A DNA stretch of 64,000 nucleotides from Yponomeuta sedellus (lineage: Eukaryota; Arthropoda; Insecta; Lepidoptera; Yponomeutidae). A program made the translations under genes and the position numbers. Shown piece by piece: positions 46,001-55,151 of this stretch. Under the pieces are notes generated by a model. It was not told the origin of the DNA. It did no database searches and saw nothing but the letters and a program-made list of their open reading frames with translations. The stretch is taken from positions 22,947,714 through 23,011,713 of the forward strand of contig OW203725.1 in assembly GCA_934045075.1 (NCBI GenBank), given 5' to 3'. Position 1 is the first letter of the stretch. Each line of letters starts with the position of its first letter.

Positions 46001-49000
46001 GGATGGCTTGTTTGCTTTTACCAAATTTAACAACTCAGCTTTCAATAAAGTTGGACTTGCTTCCACATTTTTTTTTCCAGCCACGAGACAATTTCTTGCT
46101 TTTTTATTTGCTTGAGTTGGTGGTTTATCAACTTGTACAAAGTTTGGACCTGGAACGAACATTATGGACAAGCTCTAGTGTTGCCAAGAACATCCTACGA
46201 GTTTTTTTTTGCCTAAAAGGGTAATAATATTATAATGAAACGAGAAACAAGAAAATATTTACAAGATAAATCGTCTAAAAATTAAGACTCAAACGAAAAA
46301 GATAAAACACAACAACCTAGAACCTAGGAGTGCTCTTTGACTGTCATCTCTCTTGGTCCGCGCATGTCGGTGAAGTCAGTCGGCTCGTCTTTGCGACTTT
46401 TCATTCGCTGCGGCGTCTCCAAAACTTTCTCCCATTTAAAACCAGAATTACTCTTGCTCAGTCCCTTCTTCTTCCCCTTCTCGACTATGCGGATGTTTGC
46501 TACTTGGATGCCAATGAGGAGCTGCTAGACAAACTCGAACGACTACAAAATTTGGGTATCCGTTACATATACGGACTACGCAAATATGATCATGTGTCTC
46601 ATTTCCGTCATGAGTTAAAATGGCTCCCAATTCGTCTACGCCGGAATGCACATATACTCTCCTTATTATACCAAATTCTTAATAATCCCTCATCTCCCGC
46701 CTACCTCAGAGAAAGGTTTTAGTACCTGCACTCTGGGGATAGGCCAATTAGAACTCTTAACTCCCACCTTCTTGAAATCCCTGCTTACAACACTGGAGCT
46801 TTCGGTGACTCATTCACGGTCCAATCGGTTAGGCTGTGGAATGCACTGCCACAGAAAATATGCGCTAGTCCCACAATTGGTACATTTAAGAAGCAGTTGA
46901 AAGAGCACTATTTATCTTTATCATAACTTTGAGCTATATATTTATTTATTATTTTCTATGTATTTTATTTATTTATATTTACAGGTATTTAGTTTATGTA
47001 GTGTATTATTTCTGCGTAGGTTATTGCTAAGGGTTTTTGTAGTCTATGTAGTTTATTTTGTACACGTATACAGACCCGTTTTTTACTGCTGCTCCGACTC
47101 TCCAAGGTTTGCTGGAAGAAATCTCTTACAGAGATAAGCTCGCCTTTGTACATCTTATTTCTTATGTAATGTCCTATTTAATGTTTCGTGTGCAATAAAG
47201 TATATAAAGTAAAGTATAAAGTAAACAAATATTTGACTTTGACCTTCTACAAAGGATTACCTGCGTTAACAAGTTGTCTTCGGATACATAAAATGAAAAA
47301 ACGTTAGACCTGGCTGAACGGACGAAAGTCCTTTGCCTATTCTGCTATCAGCAGAAAAACAAGATAAAAAAAGAATAATATAATAATGAAAACAAAACTC
47401 TTGACAAACATTACGCATAGGCCAAAAATAAAAAATTAAAGTTTTATTACGATACAGGTCTTGTATGGACACCTGTATAATAATATAACTTTTTAATCAT
47501 AACGATACACCTATACAACCTCCAGCTGGACCAAGAAGGTTGAACCTCTACTTAAAAAAAAAGGTTTCAATGAACTAGTCCGCACCGACGCAACACGCAT
47601 GCGCAATCGATATTTGTGCCTTGGCGCCAATATTTTACATTTAAAAAAACTTTTCAATATAAACAAAGTTTGGTTCTGTTTTTATGTAAGTATTATAGTA
47701 TGAGAGTAGATAAAGTAGTGTATGACACTGTACATAACTTGATCTTATAACAATCGTGTGATACTATAAAAAAACTCGCCTACAGTTCATTTCTTTAAAA
47801 TACACTAGTGTTATAAGAACCCTTATTATGCAACGGTATCTTAAACTACTATTTTACCTTCTCATGCTATAAAAGTTCGTCTTTATGTGATGCATACTAG
47901 TTGTACAATCTACTAATAAAATAATCACAATATGGAATTATGTATGGCGATACATTCCTTTACTTAGGTAATCATTGCATTCAATACAACTTTTTCATTC
48001 ATTTCATTCATTCAAAATCAAAGGAATCTTTGATTTTTACGGTAACATCCCTAGTTTTTAAAAACAAAAAGGGTTGACCGACATAACCTTGTGATGAAGT
48101 TCAGTTTTTAGGACAAACATTGTTTATTAAGTTTAGAATGGTTTATTAGTCAAAGTAAATTGTAATAATGCCTTCTTTTGACATTATTACAATAAATATG
48201 TATTATTAACTGAAGAAAGTGAAGCAATTGTGCAGTTCTAATTTTGAAAAACTAAATAGGTAATATTGTGTGCCCTGCGTTACAAGGTTACGTTGACGAA
48301 TTTTGATGAAGTGTCAAATGTGACCTATTAAATTGGCTTTACTGTAGTTCCGATATTTCTATTACACGAATATATCCGATTCTATCCGACAGTAGCCGAG
48401 GTATATTCTAAAAGATAACAGACTGTACAGACATTCTGACAACTTAATAATCATAATTATAACCTCTTATTGTCATCAGCGTTTGTACCACAGAACAATT
48501 AAACCAATAGAAGAAACGATTCACGTCAGAAGTTATCAAGCCGCCTATAAGGCCTCTGACATGGCGTAACGACTGTCATTAAATGACAGCCGGCACCAAC
48601 GACTTTGCGTGCCTTGCGAAACACTGAGGCGGTTGGAAAATATGCCACTAGCGGCAGTCACGGGACGGTCATCCTGATCCTGACCGCGCGTGTTGTTGTT
48701 TAATTAACTCAAGTGATTGGTTCCAATCACTTAGTTCGACTAGGCCAAGAGCGCTTCTGTTCTGTTCTATTCTTAAAACCACTCAGATATCTAAGTTGTT
48801 ACCTGCCTACCTTCAGAGACGACATCGATGATTTCTTCGTACTCCAGGTCCTGATGAGGAGTCACTTTGAAGCCCAGGGCTCCGAAAACGGTGCAGAGAC
48901 GCTTCACATCCGCCGCTGTCCCTTTACGAGGCGATGGCTTGCTATCCCTGTTACAGGTGAGGCATGGTAATGGAACGATTACTTTATCGTAGTATTAAAT

Positions 49001-52000
49001 AGTACAAGAACAGTGTGCATAATACCTGTTATAAAAATAGTATAAATAAACTCAAGGGCCCAAAAAATATGTACCGACGGAGCGCGTTCGTAAATTAGTC
49101 TTTCGATATATGGATATATACAATACAGGGTGGATTTTTGAGACGAGTCAGTAATGGCTTAATAGTAATAGTTACAGGAGAACATTCCTAGGAGACCATC
49201 CCCAACTTTTTAAGATATTTTGAACTGCATTCACAGATTTTGGAGAAAAAGTACAGTCAGCGAAAAAAATTCGTTTTCGTAAAAGGGTCAAAAGACTCTG
49301 TGGCACAGTTGTATGAGACCATTTAAGGTTTGAGTACTAGAAATGACAAAGACTGCCAAAAACTTTATTCATACATTTCGGTAAGCGAGTCAAAATTGTA
49401 GGTACATTGGCCCAACTTTTTAGTTTAGGTGGCTGGCTGAAAAGAAGTTGGAAATTAAATTTCACAATTGGAATTCGATTCGAATATCTACACTTAATTT
49501 TTATGTTTACGCTAAAAAAATCTGGATTGTTCGTTGCAATTATAAACTTCTTGTAAAAATGCCTTCAAATCAGGAATTTTTGAACTTAGTTAAAGCAAGG
49601 ATGTAAAACGTTCTTGAGTTGAAGCGTCCTTTGTAAATGAAAGAAACAAAGAAGCAGCTTTAGTGTGGTACGGGACTAATGGGTACCCATTGCGACATGT
49701 ACCAACAAGAAAGGTAATAATAAAACTTTTGAAGAATCTTGAAGAAAATGGTTCGTTTAAAAAGAAGTCAGTGCAGCGGCCTCATGTCCTGGACTTAGAT
49801 ACGGTGATCGCTATTTTAAAAATTCATAATGTTTGTTACAATTATTTCAAAAAATATAGCACTTAAAAACAGGAGTTACTTACCTACACTTTGAGCAAAC
49901 GAACTTATTTTTACAGATTTTTTTTTCTTCCGGCCAGATTTAATGTTTATAATATAATTAACAATAACATAATTATCATTTACATACAAGCACATACATT
50001 GCTTCTGGCCCCACAATAGGATAGGTACCCTGTGTCGTGGGAACCAGAAACAACGACATTACAAACATGTAAACATCCAAGACCTGGACTTTCTTTTTGT
50101 TCCCAGCCGGGTTTCGAACCCGGGACCTCTTGCATGGTAGGCAGACGCACTACCGCTACGCCACAGAGGTAGGCATAATATATGTAGGGTATAAGATACA
50201 CATACAGGGGAAGGAAATAAAGACTTTTTCCAAGTCTTTTTTTATCTTTATATTCTTTTTAATGCACTAACCCGTGCTAAGGACAAAAAATTCCGCCCGT
50301 GCCGGGATTCGAACCCGCAACCTCTGGCTGACCGTTCCAGCGCTCTTTCTAACTGAGCTAATGGGCGACTCACCGGCATCAATGACATTTTGAACCTCCT
50401 TACAATATTCTCTGTATTACGTACGTTTATTTGCTACACATTATTTCCAAAAATTTAGCACTTAAAAACAGGACTAACTTACGTACACTTTGAGCAGACG
50501 AACTTATCTTTACAGATTTTTTTTTTCTTCTAGCCAGCCTCAATGTTTATAATATTACACAGATAGGGGAAGTAAAAAAAACTTTTTCGATGTCTTTTTT
50601 ATCTTGTTTTTTTCCATTGGTGGCGCTATTGACAAAAACAATATTGCACTGTGTATCACTTATCTATCACCCTGACAGAACAAATTAAACTTTTTGCAAT
50701 TGCGATAAAAATACTCCCAATAGAAACTGAAGATTTTCACTACCACTCACTCACCCGAAAAATGGCGTATTTTTGTACTGAAAGTGGTTGAAAATCAGCA
50801 TGTGTTTTTCTCCGGACATGTCATAATAGAACTCCAGATCCTCCTCCGCCTGACTCCTTACACCTGGAATACTGAAAGAGGTATTCTCTTAAAAAGATCT
50901 ATAATCTGTCTAAATAGTCTTATTAGAAGCGCTCGTGGCCTAGTCGAACCGAGTGATTGGAATCAATCACTTGGTTAAGCAACAACAGGCGCGGTCAGGT
51001 GCAGGATGGGTGACCGTCCTGTGACTACCGCTAGAGCCATTTTTGTGAGCGCTTCCGTGCTTCGCAAGGCACTTTAAGCCGTTGGTGCCGGCTGTCATGT
51101 AATGGCAGTCGTTAAGCCATGTCAGAGGCCTCATGGGCGGCTTGATAACTTCGGACAGTAAGACCCGCCACTGTCTTACAACCTTCCACCAACCCGGATT
51201 TGGCGCCCGTGATGGAGTATGGCCCAACCTTCCTCCGATGCAGGAAGAGACCCGTGCCCCAACAGAGGGGACAAAAGGGTTGATATCGTTAGTCTAAATA
51301 CCATAAAGTAGTAACAAAATGTCAAAATGACATTTAAGCAGTGGTCCCCACACTAGGGCTGACATTCAGAGACGAAAACTAAGCAAAGACTGGTCTTACA
51401 AATGTCCAAATCACGTACATTTTGACATTTCTGAGACCGGTCTTAGCTTCAGTTTTCGTCTCTGAATGTCAGCCTAAGCATCATATACTTACTTACCTAC
51501 TTAATACTTAGCTACATGTGAAGTGTTCATGTAGTATCAAGATAAAAATTGTTACCACTTAGGTATAACTACCCTTCTCTCAATAAGGCCTCAGACACGG
51601 CGCAACGACTGTCATTAGATGACAGCCGGCACCAACTACGTAGTGTGCCTTGCGAAGCACGGAAGCGCTCCGAAAAATGCCATTAGTGGTAGTCACGAGA
51701 CGGTCGCCCATCCTGCACCTGACCGCGCCTGTTGTTTCTTAACTCAAGTGATTGATTCCGATCACTCGGTTCGACTAGGCCACGAGCACTTCACATTTTA
51801 GTCACTAGTTCTTAGTGTAAAACTAATTGGAAGTACCTATACTAGAATGGATACCAGTAGCAAAGGGAATCCTAAATTGGAAGCCAATAAATATTAAATA
51901 AATTGGAAGCCTTCTTTTACTAGGTAACCGTTTTAAAAAAAAATCTTATTTATTCTTTTGATTTTGCATCCGGTTTTTTAATTTAGCCTTTGCACAGCAC

Positions 52001-54088
52001 AGGCCTTCTCTCAGGGAGAGAAAATTTATTTATGTCTTACGTAAAACGTTACCTATCAAAGTATAAATAATAGTACATTACACAACTAGGGTGGTAATAC
52101 AAAGAAAGACGTAAATATGCGATCGAGAGCTTTATTTATTACCTCCCGTGTTGTGTACATCTTTTTATGTCTACACTTGGCCAAAAAGCCACTTTATTGC
52201 CAGGTGTGACATAAAAAATCTTATGATAACGGTTTTTGATAACTATTTTTAGAATAAACAGCCTAGAACCTAGGATCAACGACCTACGACTTTAATCGAT
52301 TTCCCCCAAGAACGACCGGAAGCGGAAATCGATTAAAGTCCTTGTATGTTGTCTACGTTCTAGGCTGTAAGTTCTAAAAATAGTTACCACAGATATTAAG
52401 ATTTATGACTTTTTCTTCTTGAAAAAAACGTATTAAAAAACAAGTTATTATTTTTATACCATTGGTGGCGCTAGTCAGCACCCCAAAGCGCCTTAAGGCA
52501 CATTTCACAACTAAACCGAAATTTCATAAAACTACCTACAATTCGTAGTCAATTATGACAATTCGATGTAGGTAAGTGCATAGCAATAAATTTTTTTTAG
52601 CTAGCTTTATTTGTGTCCCACTGCTGGGCAAAGCCCTCCCCCCTGATGTGGAATGGAGAATAATAATAATAAATATTCATGGACATATTACACAGTTCTC
52701 GTTAGCCCTATACTAAGTACAACTAAATGAATTGTGTTATAAACTTATAAGTGCTCGACGATAGATTTAATACGATAAATACATAGATAACATCCATGAC
52801 CGGAGACAAACTAGAAAACTTCGTTTCCTAGTTTAACCCGGCCGGCTATCGAAATAGTACCGTTTCCTACCGAGACCTACCGTTTTACAGCAGCGTGCCA
52901 AACCGCTGCGCCATGCCACCGAGGCCGTCATTGCGTAGCAGTCTAGGTATATACTTTAACTTAAGCAGCTGACTCGGCAAACTTTGTTTTGCTATAATCA
53001 TTTCCCTATTACGATCAATTCTCGGACCTACCAAATATAAATAGGTACCTATACAAAGAAATCATAAAAATCGGTGAAGCCATTTCGAAGGAATTCGATA
53101 ACAATGTGACACGAGATTTTTATATAAGTAGTAGATAATCTTTGGGTAAATCGACTTTACCATGTGAAATTGTAAACCTTGAAAGTTAGATCTGTGAAAC
53201 AGGCCTTAGGGTCTAATACGTACAGTGCTACACAAGAAATAAGTCTCGCGGATGTACCTGCGCAGATGACCAAATTTTGGATGTGCGGCAAGTTGATCGA
53301 CCAATCAGATAGTTTCATTTTATGGCCGGCCGCGCGCCTTTGTTGCTATTGGTTGATTCAACGTCATCGATGCAGGTGACTATTAGTTTGGCTATATTAG
53401 CGTGAGCGAAATATGTAGCGCTACTGCGGCAATCAGTTCTGCACCTTAACCGTATCGGTTAAAGATCATGTTGAATGTACTTATAGCTTCGGGTACTTTC
53501 GTTACACTTCTTCCTAGTCTGCGCGAACGTTGATTCCCGAAGGGACTTTTATGATGTGTAGTACTGTTCACAGTTTTTCAATAGAAGGATATAAGCACGA
53601 CGATCGTTGTTATTTGACTTAATTTGGTAGTCTACAAAGCAATAGCAGTACAATGTCATTCCAGGGGTGTAACATCTCTCGCGAAGAAGATCGAATCGCG
53701 CTAGACTACCGATACTGTGAATGAATCGACCATTACCAGACTAGTATGGCTCTATTGAACCACTGTGCAATTTGTATTTTTTTTATTGCACAAACCCGTG
53801 CTAAGGACAATTTTAAACACCTCTTTAGTTGCTAAAAATTCCACCCATGCCGGGACTCGAACCCGCGACCTCTGGCTAACCGTGCCAGCGCTCTCCCAAC
53901 TGAGTTAAATAGGTTTTTAAAAACTATGCATTTTAGACTCGCCCTCCTGGTCCCTTATTATCCAACAATAAAATCGGAGACAAAGATAAGCAAGTAGGTT
54001 ATGTTATGACTGGTCCTATAATGACTCACCTTGCATTGCCAGTATGTCTGTTGTACACCCCGCCGGCGTCCGTAGAACTTTCCTCCAT
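39820..54088 (-). CDS. Caspase, short prodomain, 6 exons
   Basis: CDS join of 54030-54088, 50755-50871, 48811-48947, 42583-42758, 40809-40923 and 39820-40040: 825 nt, 274 aa, all introns GT-AG and all phases agreeing. A cysteine protease of apoptosis, cutting after Asp in the cytosol. Seen: LIFNHF (45-50); SPRKGT with Arg66 (P1 pocket); ILTHG with catalytic His123; KLFILQACRG with catalytic Cys165; YVSWRDVNGSW with Arg207; end TLTKILKF. The roughly 33-residue prodomain has no CARD or DED, pointing to the effector class. The linker between subunits is very short, with IVHD178-G as the likeliest processing site. I cannot say which lepidopteran caspase subtype it is. Introns are full of SINEs and LINEs. 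Confidence 0.92.
40247..40335 (+). repeat. SINE-5S 5' piece only
   Basis: GAAGCGCTCGTGGCCTAGGC to GGCGCGGTCAGGTAC: the 5S-like head with the body missing, which is unusual because retroposed copies normally lose the 5' end. Confidence 0.7.
40809..40923 (-). CDS. Caspase exon 5 (active-site Cys)
   Basis: Acceptor CAACTACAG, then ACRGHNLDSGRIVHDG... to LILYSTVE and donor GTATTT. Holds Cys165 and the short linker. Confidence 0.92.
41045..41210 (+). mobile_element. LINE C-terminal relic
   Basis: WFGHIERMKAKI-like reading, then TGGCGTGACGAAG and GGTTTTAAAA, resembles the end of RTE-type ORFs. Stops throughout. Intronic to the caspase gene. Confidence 0.35.
41480..41725 (-). pseudogene. RTE-type LINE ORF C-terminus
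   Basis: The minus strand reads GRRRRGRPRKRWRDDLD...VAQDRNIWSELGKAFAQQWD, the RTE C-terminal signature, then a stop. A different subfamily from the D tails. A related scrap lies at 52600-52642. Confidence 0.75.
41848..42130. mobile_element. MITE family N, copy 1
   Basis: CAACTATTTTTAGAGCCTAC...CTAGG and CGTTCTAGGCTGTTTGC TTTAAAAATAGTTA are inverted ends. The flank GGTGGCGCTTTAGCACCCCAAAGCG follows. Matches 52226-52507. Confidence 0.65.
42305..42462. repeat. SINE-A palindrome, 77-bp arms
   Basis: 42305-42381 and 42386-42462 are inverted copies with few mismatches around CGGC. The plus 3' block and an (AT)n run follow to about 42520. It lies just 3' of caspase exon 4 in the intron. Confidence 0.9.
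42583..42758 (-). CDS. Caspase exon 4 (catalytic His)
   Basis: Acceptor GTTTTCAG, then VTKRDHSKTACVAVVILTHG... to GKPKLFILQ and donor GTATAC. Confidence 0.92.
43110..43985 (-). pseudogene. Non-LTR LINE ORF2 C-terminal half
   Basis: Minus-strand frames read LDLYVSKCLKTSFTRKT...VRDLGVIQDSNLKYDNH...ASRSLGFVIR...FVHSILE, then (shifted) YASQVWNPRYA...IESIQRRFL, then RIADLTYLFQ-like and NSFFARASNLFNSL. This is the thumb and C-terminal part of a jockey-type reverse transcriptase. At least one frameshift (about 43660) and a stop (about 43582). Intronic to the caspase gene, same strand. Confidence 0.8.
43990..44090. repeat. Dispersed repeat P, copy 2
   Basis: Near-identical to 15181-15290. Both copies lie beside a jockey-like LINE fragment, but on opposite sides of it. 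Confidence 0.6.
44345..44491 (+). repeat. Dispersed repeat G, copy 2
   Basis: AAGCGCAAATCTCGAGAGCA to GAAGTTCGCTGGGTCAGCTAG, the inverse of 11179-11370. Confidence 0.5.
44885..45073 (-). CDS. Unclassified 62-codon ORF
   Basis: MKAYNLVTSFTCDDCMVEYG... to KRRPKLNEMKYK, with a CxxC pair. No family recognised, no splice context supported, and it lies in a caspase intron. Probably a repeat remnant. Confidence 0.2.
   Translation of the reverse strand: MKAYNLVTSFTCDDCMVEYGREPKHIEPTYNELRPDNASYMLKFFINGLVKRRPKLNEMKYK
45291..45479. mobile_element. Mariner-type MITE, left half
   Basis: TA then CAGTCTGTTAGC, with the interior as at 23493-23600. It continues into AGAGCCAATTTAATAGGCCA, which is absent there and matches (inverted) 48320-48350. 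The right end is missing. Confidence 0.65.
45722..46171 (-). pseudogene. DDE transposase C-terminal fragment (Tc1/mariner-like)
   Basis: 149 codons: LLNLVKANKPSKPCYVIDEI, then TAKMMVLLQTACAEVTSEDW RKVVEK and IIEEEFIISLGADSSDDD. Order and texture match the end of DDE transposases. The block between YVIDEIARN and the helix before TSEDW, where the family has its PPYHxxLNPIEL-type segment with the last acidic residue nearby, appears deleted. No ends or N-terminus are found. Not a functional gene despite the open frame. Confidence 0.6.
46321..47224 (+). pseudogene. CR1-like LINE, 3' third
   Basis: Reads NLGVLFDCHLSWSAHV, TFHSLRRLQNFLPFKTRI, LDYADVCYLDANEELL and LKWLPIRLRRNAHILSLLY, then a single TAG (46720-46722). 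It continues in frame (TLNSHLLEIPAYNTG, VRLWNALPQ, TFKKQLKEHY) to TAA at 46924. A 3' UTR with GCAATAAAGTATATAAAGTA follows. One nonsense change in an otherwise open segment makes it a fairly young 5'-truncated copy. Confidence 0.85.
47225..48299. other. Caspase intron sequence, nothing recognised
   Basis: AT-rich, no exon with caspase homology and none needed by the reading frame. GACATTATTACAATAAATATG near 48180 forms an inverted pair with AAATTGTAATAATGCC nearby. Confidence 0.4.
48300..48426. mobile_element. Mariner-type MITE, right half
   Basis: Ends CCGAGGTATATTCTAAAAG ATAACAGACTG followed by TA. Internal CCTATTAAATTGGCTTTA pairs with the left-half copy at 45291. Confidence 0.65.
48527..48757 (-). 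repeat. SINE-5S, 5' two thirds
   Basis: TCAGAAGTTATCAAGCCGCC to CTAGGCCAAGAGCGCTTC on the plus strand, so the 5S-like promoter is kept and the 3' end lost. It lies 54 bp from caspase exon 3. Confidence 0.75.
48811..48947 (-). CDS. Caspase exon 3
   Basis: Acceptor CTGTAACAG, then (G)DSKPSPRKGTAADVKRLC...GFKVTPHQDLEYEEII and donor GTAGGC. Contains Arg66 of the P1 pocket. Confidence 0.92.
49136..49866 (+). pseudogene. Transposon K with helix-turn-helix ORF relic
   Basis: It starts ACAGGGTGGATTTTTGAGAC, a common DNA-transposon end style. From 49621 the frame reads EASFVNERNKEAALVWYGTN, then PTRKVIIKLLKNLEENGSFK KKS. This resembles the N-terminal HTH found in several insect transposon proteins (xxExxxALxxYG...LxENGSF). 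Upstream frames are broken and the catalytic part is absent. The 5' part resembles 4088-4320. Confidence 0.5.
50254..50425 (-). repeat. SINE-A with internal deletion
   Basis: The 3' block (GCACTAACCCGTGCTAAGGAC) joins directly to the tRNA-like core (AAAATTCCGCCCGTGCCGGG), so the CCTATTTAGAGGC segment is missing. This is a natural deletion variant. Confidence 0.8.
50755..50871 (-). CDS. Caspase exon 2
   Basis: Acceptor ACCTCTTTCAG, then IPGVRSQAEEDLEFYYDMSG and EKHMLIFNHFQYKNTPFF, ending GG before GTGAGT. The phase matches exons 1 and 3. Confidence 0.9.
50926..51290 (+). repeat. SINE-5S, full length reference copy
   Basis: Complete copy. 5' block AGAAGCGCTCGTGGCCTAGT; 5S rRNA-like internal promoter TTAAGCAACAACAGGCGCGG + TCAGGTGCAGGATGGGTGACCG; body; 3' end GGGTTGATATCG. 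Insect 5S rRNA has TTAAGC(A)GCGTCGGGCGCGG and GATGGG(G)GACCG at these places (established knowledge), which supports a 5S origin. It sits 54 bp upstream of caspase exon 2. Confidence 0.9.
51355..51475. mobile_element. Foldback element
   Basis: GGCTGACATTCAGAGACGAA AACT at the left and AGTTTTCGTCTCTGAATGTCAGCC at the right are exact complements. The arms continue imperfectly to the centre (ACTGGTCTTA / TGAGACCGGTCTTAGC). Confidence 0.85.
51580..51793 (-). repeat. SINE-5S, promoter half
   Basis: AATAAGGCCTCAGACACGGC to GACTAGGCCACGAGCACTTC, retaining the 5S-like region and lacking the 3' half. Confidence 0.75.
52071..52213 (+). mobile_element. MITE family I, left module, copy 2
   Basis: TAGTACATTACACAACTAGG, ATGCGATCGAGAGCTTT and GCCACTTTATTGCCAGGTGT match 13677-13890 with an internal deletion. 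Confidence 0.65.
52226..52507. mobile_element. MITE family N, copy 2
   Basis: Outer GATAACTATTTTTAGAATAA / GTTCTAAAAATAGTTACC and inner GACTTTAATCGATTTCC / GGAAATCGATTAAAGTC inverted repeats. Followed by the same ATTGGTGGCGCTAG...CACCCCAAAGCGCCTTA block as copy 1. Confidence 0.7.
52660..52929 (-). repeat. SINE-C, degenerate
   Basis: (AAT)n tail at the left, GTTTAACCCGGCCGGC, and CAGCGTGCCAAACCGCTGCG to GGCCGTC. The B-box region carries an inserted CGTTTCCTACC near 52860. Confidence 0.7.
52930..53363. other. No gene; LINE-like 3' sequence
   Basis: GTGAAGCCATTTCGAAGGAATTC followed by GTGACACGAGATTTTTATAT has the form of a common lepidopteran repeat 3' end. Nothing coding is supported. It lies in caspase intron 1. 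Confidence 0.35.
53364..53570. repeat. Dispersed repeat J, copy 2
   Basis: Matches window positions 1-215 with small indels (for example loss of the TAGG before TACTTATAGC). The following 53630-53705 matches an internal part of copy 1 in inverted order. Confidence 0.7.
53776..53937 (-). repeat. SINE-A with plus-oriented end
   Basis: A minus core (GGGACTCGAACCCGCGACC) is followed after CAACTGAG by TTAAATAGGTTTTTAAAAAC, again a collapsed inverted pair. It lies 93 bp from caspase exon 1. Confidence 0.75.
54030..54088 (-). CDS. Caspase exon 1 (start codon)
   Basis: ATG at 54088 opens MEESSTDAGGVYNRHTGNA and ends AG before GTGAGTCAT. The 2-nt phase completes a Ser codon with exon 2. Start chosen because it is the only in-phase ATG with a good donor. 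An additional upstream coding exon cannot be excluded. Confidence 0.75.
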
Positions 54089-54471
54089 CTCAGCTTATCC
54101 TAATTGCTTTTGTTTAATCCGATTCGGCTTAGCCGCTCCCAAGCTTGATCTGAACAATTTTTAATAACAAACACGATATATTTTTGTTAGCGTTCGGATG
54201 ATAAAAGTACCAAATTGACAAGTGAGAGATATGTTATCGGTGTTTTAGCCAATAGCACGAGATTGTTTTTATCTGGTATTACCTACCAACTGCACTCGAC
54301 CCGATGAGTAAGCGGTTTCGATACACACAGCGCTCTATCAAACACCACATTGTTCTTGCTAAGGGCTAGGAGTCTGTCACTCCAGGGAAAGTATGCGTAC
54401 GGACGTGAGATGCAAAACCCTATTCCTTCCTCTCCCAAAGTATCTCAACCTAGATACCTACTACGCATCGT

Positions 54472-54824
54472 TATCAACCCTTGTATGTCCCCACTGCTAG
54501 GGCACGGGTCTCCTCCTGCATCGCAGGAAGGTTAGGCCGTACTCCACCACGGGGGCCAAGTCCGGGTTGGTAGAGGATTGTAGACAGTGGCGGGCCTTAC
54601 TATCAGAAGTTATCAAGCTGCCCATAAGGCCTCTGACATGGTTTAACGACTGCCATTATATGACAGCCGGCACTAACGGCTTAGCGTGCCTTGCGAACCA
54701 CGGGAGCGCTCGGAAATATGCCACTAGCGGTAGTCACGGGACGCTCACCCATCCCCTACCTGACCGCGCCTGTTGCTTAACCAAGTGATTGATTCCAATC
54801 ACTCGGTTCGCTTGGCCACGCGCC
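54472..54824 (-). repeat. SINE-5S, full length
   Basis: GTTATCAACCCTTGTATGTC to CGGTTCGCTTGGCCACGCGCC, including the 5S-like promoter complement (ACCTGACCGCGCCTGTTGCTTAA). It lies upstream of the caspase first exon. The ORF over it is SINE-derived. Confidence 0.85.
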
Positions 54825-55119
54825 GTACGCATGCTCGGTTCTAAATTTATAATTGCCAAGGTGTCGCCGTCAACGGAATCATTGTGGAGGACATCATCAT
54901 CTGTTCTTGCTATCTGCTATTTCCACACGATGCATGGCCAATCTTCATCACGGATGACGCATTCGACAGCACACCAACCTTTACACGCGTGACCTCTACT
55001 CAGGTTCGATATAAGAGACTGTCCAAAAATGTAAAGATCGACCGGCTGTAGACTGTAATATAAGGAATAATAAAGTACATAATTAAGGTAGAAAAAAAGA
55101 CTTAAAAAGTACAGAACAC
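54825..55119. other. Spacer between asteroid 3' end and a SINE-5S
   Basis: No repeat family recognised and no exon supported. It may include the caspase promoter or 5' UTR exons, which I cannot locate. Confidence 0.3.
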
Positions 55120-55125
55120 TTTATT
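55120..55125 (-). terminator. Poly(A) signal of the asteroid gene
   Basis: TTTATT, that is AATAAA on the minus strand, 27 bp after the stop codon. Confidence 0.6.
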
Positions 55126-55151
55126 TCTTATCTAAATATAAACTCTGTCGA

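Noticed and set aside
46448..46651. Minus-strand ORF over the CR1-like LINE
   Set aside because: Shadow of the plus-strand reverse transcriptase frame.
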